Assembly (NCBI GenBank): GCA_019843655.1
Contig: JACDQD010000102.1
Location: forward strand, 8,131,501-8,195,500
DNA: 64,000 bases
From: Lethocerus indicus
Taxonomy: Eukaryota; Arthropoda; Insecta; Hemiptera; Belostomatidae
Reading direction: 5' to 3'
Of the stretch, positions 13,888 through 25,194 are shown in pieces. Made by a program: the position numbers and the translations under genes. Position 1 is the stretch's first letter; the number at the start of each line of letters is the position of its first letter. Under the pieces are notes generated by a model, which was not told the origin of the DNA, did no database searches, and worked only from the letters and a program-made list of their open reading frames with translations.

Positions 13888-16376
13888 GCGGAAATTTATG
13901 ATGTGACTCATGTTCATAACAAACTAATTTGGATCTGGTAATAAAATCGTAATTATCTGGATTATATTTTGGCATTGGAAATGCTTACACCACCTAAAAT
14001 AGAGCAGATATCGGATATTTATACAGATAGATAATACAGTAATTATAATAAATAATATTTTACATTTTTAAAAGCCTAAGATGATATTGTCATCATTTAA
14101 ATACCTGTCAATTTTAATATTTCAGTATTTATTTGTATTTCATGCTATTTAAATCTTCAAATATAAAATGATGAATGCACCCTTTTAATATTACAGAAAG
14201 GATCTAGAAGGGGATATTTGTGTGTTTGTTTAAATTACAATGCATGCATAAAGGTTTCGTGAGTAGGAAAAAATCGTCTAATCTGTCAGAAATGAACGAC
14301 CACGTTTTTCCTATCTGGTGAAACAATTTAGGGTAATGTACCGAATTAAGGAAGAAAAGTTGAACTAAAAATTAATCGGTGGAGGGGGCTAAAAGTCACG
14401 ACCTTTGAAGAAAGTAACTTAAAGCGTGTGTATCCGAATGGAAAGTGGCCGTCCTCTAAAGCGGCCTTTCCCCGCCCCGTCCGTTTACCCATTTGGTTAG
14501 TACAACCAGTTCTCTAGTTTTCATTCTCCTTCTCTTTCGCCCGCCCTGGCCCTGCCCGTATCTCTGTCTTACTCTCGGCCGCCCAGCACCGCTCTCTAAC
14601 CCCGGGGGCAAGCCAGGGCCCCAGTTTTCGAAAGCGAATCAACCGTCATAAATTATGGGCCGGAGAGTTCATTTTATCTACGATATACAGCCCTCTTCAG
14701 AAGAGGGATGCTTTCTCTCAGAAACCAATGAGCCCCATAACATTATAACGAATATAATCAACAATATAATGAAAAAACAGATATCAGGTAGTTAATTCTT
14801 TATTCCTATTTAAATAGTAAAGGTTACAAAAGAGGGTATATATTATTCAAATTATTTTCGTTCAATTATAACTCAATAAATAAATATTGATGAATATTGT
14901 CAGAAACCTCCTAGAGTTTATGAGTCTAGTTAGTCAAATCACCGATGATTAACATTGCTGGTTTCGCGACCAAATCTAAATAAACATCTCCAAACAACCA
15001 TTCTGCCTACGTGTCCGACAGGCCTTTATCTAGCCAACAATTCTCCTTACTCTAATATTACGAAACTTAAATTTAAAATATATTTTATCATATATTTTTC
15101 ACACAATAACGGGGAATGTATCCACAGTATTGTATTTCTCCGTCAGAGCCGATAATGAAGAAAGGGGGCGGTTGGAAAGCCATTCGGCCATTATTGCTGA
15201 GAAGGCAATCTTCACCGCGCCTATTATAGCTATAATTTCCCCCGACCAGACCCCCCAGTGGGAGATACACTAAATCCATAATTGATCCTTCCAACGAATT
15301 ACAAGCCCTCCATCAGGAACTGCTTTGCTCGTAGCCTGTCCCACATCTCAGCTTTCGAATTCCGCGCTCAGTTTGAGTTGATTGTGCGCAGAAAAGTTTA
15401 AACCGATTCCATTCTTTCCTTGTAAACATTAAACATTTTTCTGTTTTTTTTTTTATAAATCGGGCCGATATTAATTATCACTTCTGTTCGATCAGAAGTC
15501 CTCCGCTTCATTCGTACCGTCCCATCCAATTTAATGCGAAGAAAAACAATTACCCTCTAGCGATTGTTTTACAATCGGGCAAGATATCGGGTGAACAGAC
15601 GCAAACACTGGATATGACACAGTAAACTAGTTTTCAGTTTAAGTGAAACCAAGGTTCCACGACTGTCGGTTTCGTATGCCGGTCACGATCCTGGCAGTTC
15701 GTCCATTCCCGTCCATTTCACCTCGAGACGGTGAGTCAAGCAGGTGAATCGAAACGTAGAAATCAAAATTCGGGCTTGAGGGATTGAATTTTTATCATAT
15801 TTTATTTTATAAGACTAATATTACAGGTCGGGAACTATTTATTAAATATCGTATAACAATTTTAACTATTACCGTACTCATTTGTCTCACCCTTCGACCC
15901 CATCCTACAGCTTAAGGAATAAATGAGGAGTTACCGTTTCAAACGCTCAACTTTGTTAGTACAGAGACGGTGGGAATTCATTAGACGACGTGTGTAAATA
16001 ACTAGCGGCATTACTAACGGAATCCAATCCGGCAAAGTTGATGAACCGAATAAGGCTTAACGATTACATTAACAAACACAAGTAAATTGATATCTTGACA
16101 AGTTTCAAATAAAGTGAAATTTAATCGTTTTTATAAAGCGCATTTGAATATAAAATTCAAGCAAAGAACAGTTTGAATTATCCATTAAAGGTTTCGAATA
16201 CTTATTTATTTTCCAATTTGATAGATGTTCTTAAGAGTTTAGTAAGCAAATTGTCTTCTTTTTTAAATTAAAAGTTGGTACGGAGTTTATTCATAGCGCG
16301 CATCAGAGATCGGTAAATACTAATTTTTCAGCGTGCCTTTTCTGGCTTTAATTTGAAAGACTAAGATGTTAGGTCG

Positions 16377-16434
16377 GGTGGTGGTGGGGACGGGTGTTCA
16401 TCAGCACTAAGGGGTGGCGGAGGGGGAGGGGTGG
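16377..16434 (+). other. G-rich tract with G-quadruplex potential
   Basis: Several G-runs (GGG, GGGG, GGG, GGGG, GGGGG, GGGG) within 58 bp meet the simple four-run rule for quadruplex formation. A similar tract follows at 17018-17053. No gene context explains either. Confidence 0.5.
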
Positions 16435-18883
16435 ACTTAAAAGGAGGTTGCCGCTAATGCTTTAACCTTGTCTAATGGACTTGGTAACAAATGATCCCCT
16501 CCCTGTCTTTCTCCTTCTCCGAATACCAAATACACAGTTCCACTCTCCCGCTTCGGTATGGGGCTTTAACCGTTTCGAATCCCGGTTTTTCCGCATTGTT
16601 GGAACGTACCGGTAGGACGGGAAAATTTCAGGGGAAAAATTAAAGCGTAAAGGTACCGACGAGAGCCACTTCATTTACCTAAGAAATGTATCCGAAATAA
16701 AACGTATATTAGGCAGGTGTTCATCCATTTATGATTCTCACTTATGTTATATGGTCATTCGCGGTTCATCGTCACCTTGCCGCTATTATTCTGTCCGGAA
16801 GGAACAGTAAGAATATTGCACTTTCTAACTAAGCCTAGTATCTTAAAGAACCCTTTCCCTAAGTACAAAATTAAGAATAAAGAGTGTTTTTAATTTGCGA
16901 CGCTTAAAGTGGAAGCGAATACTCGGAATCTCTCTGTCGAAAGTATTTTAATTTTTGGGTCCGTCCGCCTTATGAATCCAAGATCCTTTCAATTAGGGCG
17001 GGTTCCAGGTAAATAGCGGGGGTGGTTGTGGAGTGGGCGGGGCCGGGGGGTAGGTTTAAATCCGAGCCTCCCTCTGCTAAGGCGCTCTTGATTTTATTAT
17101 GGCAAAAAGGCCGCGGGGGCTGGCCCGGCCGGTGTATCAACGTTTTCATTTACTCTCCCGGGCGTGACCCGAATCCGCTAAGAGGGCAGAAAATAGGAAC
17201 AAAAATTTAGATCCCCCTCCCGCCACTCCGCCACTTTCAAAATACTCTGAACGAGAATCGATACCGCTGGGACTTAGTATGGCCTCGCCGCCGGGTAACG
17301 ATATACGTTCGAACGGCATTACGAAAATAAAGTCTGGATTTTAATTTTGCTCATTATTAAATATGTGGGCATATTTACGACTTGAATTTTATGGACTGCG
17401 CGGGATTTATAATTTTTGTATCAGTACTTCATCATTCAGACACATCACAGATCCTTAAAATATCCTAGCGGTTATGCCACATTTAAATGTTACTATGCAG
17501 TTAATAGAACCTGTATTCAAATAATAATATTCGAATTATAGATATTTAAAACGGAAGCTGTTGTTGGAAAAACACGTCGCGTATAAACCTTGCCTAGAAA
17601 TTTCATAACCTGGAAAGCAGAATATTGGATAAGAATCTAAGCTTCAGTTTCATCAGTATTCCTTTCCCTTTCAGAAACCGTTACTTTATGCTTAAAAAAA
17701 TGACCTGGCCAGGAACGAAGTTTTCGATTGGCTTGGAAGGACACTAATCTCTTAAGCATGCCATTGCGTAACTACTGGCATAATACGCCAACAAATTTTA
17801 CGTAATTTCTAAAATACTTCCTGTTAAAAGTATTGGCCTGAAATTTAGCGCACTTATTCCTTGTTTCGCACAAAGTACCGTAAATAAGTTGCGTGGTATA
17901 ATTTTCATTATATTTATTTGTACTTTTCTCATATGCTTCAATTTATAAAATAATGATGGCTGGCCAGTCTTCAAGTAATGAGATATTTAGATGAGATTTA
18001 GAAATGTTTACAGAAACATACTAAATTCTTTTTTCACCTTTTATATTTTAATATATTAAAAATTAAAACCTAATATGCCATTAAACCTCTGACCTATTCA
18101 ATAAAAATTTAAATATCATTTCTTTTGCTATTATAAGCCTCGACAAGGCTATTTGGTCTTAAGACGTACTGCGTCTGTGGGTTTCGCCTTCTTCGTTCTT
18201 CCGGCGTATCTGCTCTCAAAGAATTATCCTGCCTCTGGATCGCTGTTACGCTTAAAACAACCTCGAGATTAGGAGCTGAAAATTAAATGAATCGCTTAGC
18301 GAATTCCGTTGTCTGTTTACAACGTGATTGACCAACTTGTTGATTAAAATCCGAGACCGCTTTTAGGGTCTGATTGCTTTATAAGCAACGAGGTCACACC
18401 TGTGTAAATATCTGGGCGAACAATAGACTTTTTTCTAGCCCGGCTAATGACCGTCGATTACTGAACCCGTGAGAATGGGGGTGTCCGGTTCCTGAGCCGG
18501 GACTGAAGAAAGTTCTAGTCACCAATGCTGGGGGTATATTGAATCAAGAAGGAAAATTTCAAATTCTGGAATTGAATTTCGACGATTTTATCGTTTTGCA
18601 TCTACCAATGTACTTGTCATGAGAGTGCCCCTTCCAAATTTTATGAAAACAATTGTAATATTGACCAGATTTCGAAATTGTCAATCACTATTTTGCTCTA
18701 TTCAACTACGATTAATGGTGATTTGTAGATGCTTCCACGATTCCTACGCCCCCAACATGACACTTTCAAGCTGAATTTCGTTCGATTCCTACGCCCCACT
18801 ATACTCTGCTTCAACATTTTCCTTATTTCTCGATAATTATACAGATGCTATTAGACGTGTCTGTCTGCAATTAAACCAACGTA

Positions 18884-18922
18884 ATGCTTTCGCCAGAAAA
18901 TTCACTAATAGTTCACCGTGAG
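18884..18922 (+). CDS. Possible first coding exon of the YGPP-repeat gene
   Basis: An ATG opens 13 codons, MLSPENSLIVHRE, that run without a stop to GAG followed by GTAAGA, a good donor at 18923. The junction is phase 0, as the acceptor at 21088 needs, giving a 2,165-bp intron. Joined, it would place a short polar leader before the hydrophobic signal segment. The leader has two Glu residues and only late basic residues, which is unusual for a signal peptide. No clear TATA box or initiator was found upstream. Short ATG-to-donor stretches arise easily by chance, so this is a guess that needs RNA evidence. Confidence 0.22.
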
Positions 18923-20015
18923 GTAAGACAAGTATTTTGAAAGTGCCGAGGCCTCTCCGTATTTTACAGCGTTCTCCTATTCAGTATTGTCCCATTTCCA
19001 CCAATTAGCGGATGGAAACGGCGCTGTAACGAAAGTTCACTCCCGTCTGTATTCCAGTAATGATCGGGAAAAACGATTGTTTTTCGAGTAGTTCACAATA
19101 GTCAGGCCCACCTTTCCAATTATGAAATTCATTGTTCCTTACTCGTTCGTTATTTCGATTTTAATAATAATCATGACGGTAAAAGCAAATTGGAGATTCC
19201 TCAACATTTATAATCTCCAACCTGCGTATCCCTCACAGTGGGACCAATGAGAAATTTTCTAGAAACAGCGAATAGACTATGAAGGGTTTCAGGCGACGAT
19301 AATGCTAAAGGGAATAAATGTGAAATATGCATTATCTGGAATAAAATATTCGCAAAAGTACATCAATATTATTTTGCATTACGCAAAAACACCAAATTAA
19401 TCCGTTCTTCCTTTCAGGCGAGTGTACAGATTCTACCTGCGACAGTAGAGTATTATGATTCTATAATTACACATACAGAAGGATGAAGCTATTTCAATTA
19501 AAAATCTATCGCAAAATATATATTATTAAAAAAAGGATACTAAAGGGAACTAAAAATAACTTCAGTTACGATTGAATAATTCATAACTACTAATTGAATT
19601 TTGTTCTTACTAGTCCCAATGTTCTTTCCCCATGCAGGGTTTTACACTGAGCTCAATATAAAGGTTTTTTCTGGATTAGACGGTAATTCGATTCTGTTAT
19701 TTACCCAAGTGGCGAGCCGGGCGTGGGACGATCTGACGGTTGTGTCAACATGGCGGAATGAGATGAAGGCCGGTTTTTTTGTCTTTTTTAATCTTCGGCC
19801 CATCTCAAATGAACAGTCGGTTAATGAGTACTTTGAATTATCGATGCCGAGGGCGGGAGGGGCTCGATGCGCCACTTTGTGCCTGAGGACTGCGTCCGAT
19901 CAAAAGGACAGAAATGGACCGAAATAAAATAGCCTGTTCTTCAATTCTCCCTCGATGTCTCTCATTTAATTCATTATTTCGGATAAATTTCAAACGATAA
20001 ATATCTAAAAATGTA

Positions 20016-20047
20016 TACGTATTATATATACATATATATTATACGTA
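20016..20047. repeat. AT-rich imperfect hairpin
   Basis: TACGTAT and its partner ATACGTA flank an alternating AT core, giving about 13 of 14 paired positions and a short loop. It may be extruding AT microsatellite-like DNA rather than a functional RNA. Confidence 0.5.
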
Positions 20048-21072
20048 ACCAATTTTTCTGTAAATACAGACTTGTGTAATTCATATGGCAGGACAGAAAG
20101 AAAAGTAATTAACAATGAAGAACACAAATGGGCTTTAATAGGACTAATAGATAAATTTCTAAATTTCATATCTTCCTCTTAAATGATTCATCTAACGGTT
20201 TAAATGTGTATTTTAATATAGTTTCTACTTCCTAACACACGTCCCATCCTGGTGGTACCATTGTTCCTTTATCGGCACTATACGGTATCGCGTATATATA
20301 AATACTGAGATTAGATATAAATGCATTTCAAATTCCTCGAGCGATTCATTATATCGCTCTCACATTCACTACAACACACTAATAAGTTGCAGCAGATTTC
20401 CTTAAATTTCGAATAATTTTGATAATCGCGGCGCCAACTAATGGAGTCCTAATTTTTGCCTTCTGTTTCCCGCACTAGTATTCAGCGAAAAAACGATCGC
20501 AAATTAGCTTTTAAAGTGGACTCCCGTGATTTATTTGCCAACCTTTTGTGCACGCCAATTAGTCGGCCTTAATGGCTTTGGGATCCCTGCGGATAGGCGA
20601 TGGGTCAACATATAGTCGTAATTACGGCCATTTCTCATACCCATAAATTTTTTCGGTAATTTTTGGCTAAAGTAAAGCTTTGAAAATGTTTTTTCGACAG
20701 GGAATCGTGTGAATAAATTATTTGTAACGGCGAATTAATACGGGAAATTATTAACATTTTTCTGGAATGTCTTCTTAAAACGGCATTCGTAAGTTAATGT
20801 ATTTTCATAGCATTATTTCATGTTCGAAATAGGAAAAAGTATGTCACAGTGAAAATTCGGTAAAAAAATTATAACACCCGTCTATTATATGATATAATAC
20901 ATATTTTCTCGTACACATATTTGAGAACGTCATGAAATAAATGTGATGTCGAAATAAATGATAAATTCTCATATGTTCTCCCATACTAGATATTACAATA
21001 ATTATATTACAGATAATGACACGTTATTAGGACATTTTTAAAATTTGGAACTTATTATATAATTAACTAAAG

Positions 21073-21087
21073 GTACTTTTGTTTCAG
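21073..21087 (+). other. Splice acceptor before the main exon
   Basis: A pyrimidine-rich run, ACTTTTGTTTCAG, ends in AG at 21086-21087, exactly where the hydrophobic, repeat-bearing frame begins. The only in-frame start-like codon nearby is a TTG inside this tract, so translation must begin in an upstream exon. The junction is phase 0, since GTA at 21088 is a whole codon. Confidence 0.75.
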
Positions 21088-24000
21088 GTACCCCCAGTGT
21101 TGTGCTTGGTGTTGATGGGAGGATGGGTGGCCGGAGTGGTGACCACCTCCAAGAATGCTACGGACGTCGAAAGTTCGGCCTCTGAGACAGTAAACAGGCG
21201 AGAAGCCGGTCCGGGCCACTTCAGCCTCTTGCCGCCGCCCACCGGCCCACTCAGCGACTCTTACGGAGCTCCCCTCCCGCCGGACAGCTACGGCCCTCCT
21301 AAACGGCCACCGCCTCCAGATAGCTACGGGCCGCCACCAAAGCCCGTCTACGGCCCCCCCAAACCCGTCTACGGCCCGCCCAAACCGGTCTACGGGCCCC
21401 CCGACACTTACGGCCCTCCCGAAGTCAAACCCGATTTCGTACCGCCGAAGCCCGTGTACGGCCCACCGGAGATATCGGACACTTACGGACCCCGGACATC
21501 CTCGACTTGGGTCCACCGCCCGCCGCCTTCGGTCCCCAAAGCCAACGTACAGCGGTCCCCGCCACCCCGCCGAAGCCTATTTACGGGCCCCCGAGACCTC
21601 CCCTGGGACCTCACCCGAAACCGATTTACGGCCTTCCAAAACCCTTGTTCGTGCCCCCTCCCCCAAAAATCAAACCCTTGTACGGGCCGCCTAAACCGCC
21701 CACCGATTTCTACGGACCCCACCGAAGCCGCACTATGGCCCTCCGAAAATACCCGGAATCATTCCGCCCAAGCCGTCTTATGGACCTCCACCGCCCAAGC
21801 CCTCATACGGACCTCCACCGCCCAAGCCTTCATACGGACCGCCGCCTTCTAAACCTTTGCTCGGGCCGCCTAAAGTGATCTACGGCCCTCCGAAACCCGT
21901 CTACGGACCGCCCAAGATCTTCGGTTCGTCCTCCATCGGATCCCACGGCCACCACTCGGTACATGAGACGGTGCATCACGGCGGTCACCACGGCGGTCAC
22001 CACAGTGGTCACCACAGTGGCCCGCACCCGCCTCCCGGCATCCCGTCCCCACCGACGCCCCCCGAAATAACTTATGACGGGTGGCAACCGATACCGGGAG
22101 TGGCACCGAGGCCTCACGAAGAACATCACCAAGTCGCCGATACTTATGGAGTTCCCGATGGGCCTACGGGCCACAGCTTGGACCTCGGTGGCTCCTTTGG
22201 CGGTGCTCCTCCGATACTGCCCCCCGTCCAGTACGGTGTTCCCACGGGTGGTGCGGTAGCTGCCGGAGCCGACATCAGTATCGGAGGACACGCCGACGTC
22301 TCTTTCGATTCCGCGTGTTGTGGGCCGGCGCCACAGTTGGACGCGCACGGCGGAAGCCTCGTGAGTGGCACTTACGGCCCTCCGGATCACGGTAACGCAT
22401 TTGCCACTTCTTTGTTAACAGGTTCCGTTTCCGGCGGAGGCGCCCACGTTGCCCCTACGGCCGTATCGAACACTATAATCGGCGATTCCATCGTCCCTCC
22501 GGCACCCGTACCCAGCGGGTCGTACGGCCCCCCGCACGGTCTCACCGGTCACGCCCCTCAAGTAGACCCCGGCGCGATATTCGGACCTCCTCTGGTATCC
22601 ACACATATAATCCATCCTCCTCCGCCGAGCGGTGCCTACGGCGGTCCTCCGCCTCCTCGTCCTCCGACCCTTTTCAAACCAGATTCTAGTTACGGGTCTC
22701 CCACACCGTCTGGCGCTTATGGACCGCCTAAACCTGTTTACGGACCTCCGACCGGGTCGGATATCGGCAGTCTCGGCGGAGCCCAAGGAGGAATCGCGGC
22801 TAACGGTGGTGGTGTCGCGGTCAGCCACATAGGAATTAGTTCCGGCCATGTAGGCGCCGATATTTCTCAGAGTTACGGCGGTCCGCCTCCACCATTACCG
22901 CCCAAATTTAAATCACCCGGTAAAAGTTTTGGATTGACGTTACATACACCCAGCGGAAGTTACGGCGTTCCTCCTCCGGGGGACACGTACGGCGTGCCTC
23001 CTCCAGGGGACACTTACGGCCTACCTCCTCCGGGAGACACCTACGGAGTACCTATTTCTGGTGGTGGCGGCGACGCGACAATTTCAACGTCCGATACCTA
23101 CGGCGCCCCTCCGATACATTCCGGAGGATCCGACGAAAGCTTCGGGACCTTCGGAGTACCTATTAGCGGATGTTGCGGGACACCCCCACCAAACATAGGG
23201 CCACCCCCGAGCGGTTCTTACGGAGCTCCGGTTTCCGGCAGCGGTCATTCTCTCGGGCTTGCCTACGGCGTACCTTCCGGAAAACAGATAGAAGGTCCCA
23301 ATCTCCAGCCTAAAGTTCCGGTTAAATTCCGCGAACCCGTTCCCAAAGGCCTCATCGAAGCCATCGGGGAATCGGTACAGTTCAAGAATTCCGGTTTGGG
23401 TAAACCGTTCCAAGGTGGAACCTATATCCCTCCCAGTGTGCCCGAAATTCCCCGGCCTGTACACGGAGACGGTCACCATTCCGACGACCACGGTCATTCA
23501 GAGGGACATCACGTTCATCACGGCCAACAAGACGCATCCCAATTCCACGGATCTCCGTTACCCGTAGATTTGACACCTCCGCAGAACCATAATTTCGATA
23601 CTCATCAATCGTTCGTGCAAGGATTGAACATCGGTGCTACCGGTAACGGAGATATCCAGCACTCCTTAAACATTGGACCGACCGGTGGGGGTGGGCAACA
23701 GGGATTCGGCATCGGGGTGTCGGGTGCCGGCCATCAAGGCTTGGACCTCGTCCCTCCGGGAAACAACGTGTTCCAGTCTCACCAGGTGGCCGAATTTACT
23801 GTGACTCACCACGATTCCCAGCACGCGGCCGCCGACCTTTCGAACGGTCACGTCGAGCCCCCACCACCCCAAGAAAATAACGCCGGTTATCATAATTCGA
23901 ATTTGAACGCTAACTCTGTCTCCGCTCCCGACTCCCAGGCTTTGATTCAATCCTTAGGTTTGGACAGCCAAGCCCAAATTTCTCAATCTCAGTCGATCGA

Positions 24001-24685
24001 CGTCGGGTCCATCGCTGCCGCTCACGGAGCCCAAGCCGGTTACACCTCCGGGGGAGTACACAACATCCCCATTAAAGGAAACTTGGGAAGTTATACCCTC
24101 CAGATACAGCCGGCCGGTTCTATAGGAGGACACGGCGGCTCCAGCGAGGACATACCCCACGAGCAGGTCCTCTCCAACGGATTACTTCAGGATATACTGG
24201 CGGCCATCGAACAACAGCCCTCGGGCGCCCAGGGCTACGGTCAGAGTTACGGGGCCGTTCTGGATTCGGCGCACAGTGGCTCGTCGCCGGAGGGCGCCTA
24301 CGCCTCTAGGGTAAAACACGACGCCGAGTCCGAGCCGAGGCCGTTCTCCGACAATTCGGGTAAAGCTTCGACGACCGGCGTACAGAGAGCTACAACGCCG
24401 GCCACCTCTTTCGTTTCAGACATCGAGAATAACGGGATTGCGCTCTATTACAACAGCCTCCACAATTCGACTAGGACGGCCACCGAAACCAAATCCGACA
24501 ATGAAAACCGCATTATACAGGAAGAGGAGGAGAGTAAAAGGGGCGACGGAGGGAGCAGTTACGTAATGTTCAAATCGCCCACCGCCAAATATTCATACGG
24601 CGACGTACCAGCCATGGCTTCGCCCGTGAGCAAAGTCGTGGTCATCGCCGAATCCCAGTCTACGTCAAAGTCGACATCGCGGTAA
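21088..24685 (+). CDS. Secreted YGPP-repeat, His-rich structural protein, main exon (two frame breaks)
   Basis: This exon encodes about 1,199 residues, counting one missing base at each of two sites. It opens after a splice acceptor in phase 0 with the hydrophobic run VLCLVLMGGWVAGVV, a probable signal peptide whose Met must lie upstream. Residues about 50-290 are KPVYGPP, DSYGPP and PKPSYGPP repeats, followed by an HHGG/HHSG cluster (about 297-312). Then come YGVP and YGAP segments with two Cys-Cys pairs (about 410 and 696), three YGVPPPGDT units (about 626-655), a non-repeat block with PVPKGLIEAIGESVQ and KPFQGGTYIPP (about 746-790), a second His cluster (about 795-820), NIPIKGNLGSYTLQIQP (near 995) and LSNGLLQDILAAIEQ (near 1030), and a polar tail. 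The YGAP/YGPP style resembles resilin-like and other cuticular proteins, but I see no Rebers-Riddiford chitin-binding block. A cuticle, eggshell or elastomer role, possibly with Tyr cross-linking, is inferred. The reading frame is 1 to about 21490, 3 to about 21719, then 2 to the stop. Confidence 0.85.
21340..21402 (+). repeat. 21-bp in-frame tandem repeat encoding KPVYGPP, three units
   Basis: Three adjacent 21-bp units each encode KPVYGPP. They differ only at silent third positions such as GGC/GGG and CCC/CCG. The repeat lies in the N-terminal repeat region of the structural protein. Confidence 0.9.
21490..21493 (+). other. First frame break in the YGPP-repeat exon (CCCC run)
   Basis: Before this point the repeat motif reads in frame 1, ending EISDTYGP; after it, LGPPPAAFGP and PPKPIYGPP read in frame 3. 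Frame 1 loses the YGPP pattern here although it stays open to 21852. One extra C in the GGA-CCCC run would continue the motif as DTYGPPDI. Either a base is missing from the assembly or the allele carries a 1-bp deletion. Confidence 0.8.
21717..21720 (+). other. Second frame break in the YGPP-repeat exon (CCCC run)
   Basis: Frame 3 reads PPTDFYGP up to this run; from about 21722, frame 2 reads PKPHYGPPKIPG and stays open to the stop at 24685. One extra C would give YGPPPKPHYGPP. It is the same local context as the first break, GGA followed by CCCC inside a Tyr-Gly-Pro-Pro codon set. Confidence 0.8.
21782..21835 (+). repeat. 27-bp in-frame tandem repeat encoding GPPPPKPSY, two units
   Basis: Two adjacent 27-bp units differ by a single silent C/T change. 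A degenerate related unit lies just upstream (PPKPSY) and a partial one downstream (GPPPSKP). Near-identity suggests recent duplication or gene conversion. Confidence 0.88.
21974..22021 (+). repeat. 12-bp in-frame tandem repeat encoding HHGG/HHSG, four units
   Basis: Four 12-bp units encode HHGG, HHGG, HHSG, HHSG. This is the first of two His-rich clusters in the protein and forms a compact potential metal-binding or pH-responsive segment; that role is an inference. Confidence 0.88.
22961..23053 (+). repeat. 27-bp in-frame tandem repeat encoding YGVPPPGDT, three full units plus a partial
   Basis: Units at 22961-22987, 22988-23014 and 23015-23041 encode YGVPPPGDT, YGVPPPGDT and YGLPPPGDT, followed by a partial YGVP. 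Substitutions are mostly silent. The Tyr-Gly-x-Pro spacing differs from the KPVYGPP units, so the protein has at least two independent repeat arrays. Confidence 0.9.
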
Positions 24686-25170
24686 CATATCGGTAACTGT
24701 GCGGCATACTTTGGTAACATAAACTTGTTGAGTGTCATTCCGAAGAAATTAATTTAATCTTACGAATAGCATAATCGAACAATACTTGCGATAATACCGA
24801 AACAAATACATCGATAAGGGACAATATCATTTCTACCACATTTTCAAATAAGCCTAAATTGCCCCGCGTTTTCTTATAAATCTTTCCCCCATTCTATTCA
24901 GATATTGAAGGGCTCTCCGACTACATCGCTCGCTCATATATTCACCTGTAATTCCTCCTAAGGGAAAATGAAAAATAAGAATATGTTACATTCGTTGAAA
25001 TGAAAATATCGCACTTTTTTTACTGGTCCATCTTAGGAAGCCGACACAATGTTGCTGTAAAGATTGCGATTCGTCATTCTTCCCGAATGAGTATACTATT
25101 CTTATTGTTTAAAGTCCTTGTATTACTCGTCTTCTCTCTAACCCGAATTCGGGCACTTAGAGTGGGATGA
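24686..25170 (+). other. Probable 3' UTR of the YGPP-repeat gene
   Basis: AT-rich DNA between the TAA stop and the first AATAAA cluster. No ORF or repeat of note was seen. The 3' UTR assignment rests only on the position of the polyadenylation signals. Confidence 0.35.
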
Positions 25171-25194
25171 CAAAATAAATAAATAAATAATAAA
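25171..25194 (+). terminator. Candidate polyadenylation signals for the YGPP-repeat gene
   Basis: Overlapping AATAAA hexamers lie in an AAATAAATAAATAAATAATAAA-like run about 490 bp beyond the stop codon. I saw no earlier AATAAA after the stop. This is a signal match only. Confidence 0.4.

Larger units (their letters stand above)
11596..18883. other. Non-coding stretch with no convincing gene
   Basis: Mixed AT-rich DNA with patches of higher GC at 11800-12060, 12620-13100, 13540-13730, 14440-14640 and 16370-17250. ORFs of up to 126 codons are present (12811-13191), and 13436-13838 is open on both strands, but none resembles a known protein. A good donor-like site, GACG followed by GTGAGT, lies at 15731; joined to the main exon it gives the wrong frame and an early stop. 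Confidence 0.55.
18923..21087 (+). other. Putative intron or upstream flank of the YGPP-repeat gene
   Basis: AT-rich DNA with no convincing exon. It holds a less AT-rich patch at about 19690-19920 that is open on both strands for 77-108 codons without recognisable content, an AT hairpin at 20016-20047, and the acceptor at its end. If the first exon lies elsewhere, part of this is plain upstream flank. Confidence 0.35.

Noticed and set aside
15731..15736. Strong GTGAGT donor considered as the first-exon end for the YGPP-repeat gene
   Set aside because: The preceding ATG frame ends in phase 1; joined to 21088 it reads the wrong frame and soon meets a stop.
21067..24160. Many long minus-strand and alternate-frame ORFs across the YGPP-repeat exon
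   Set aside because: They are shadows of GC-rich, repeat-built coding DNA; Arg- and Gly-rich antisense products have no independent support.
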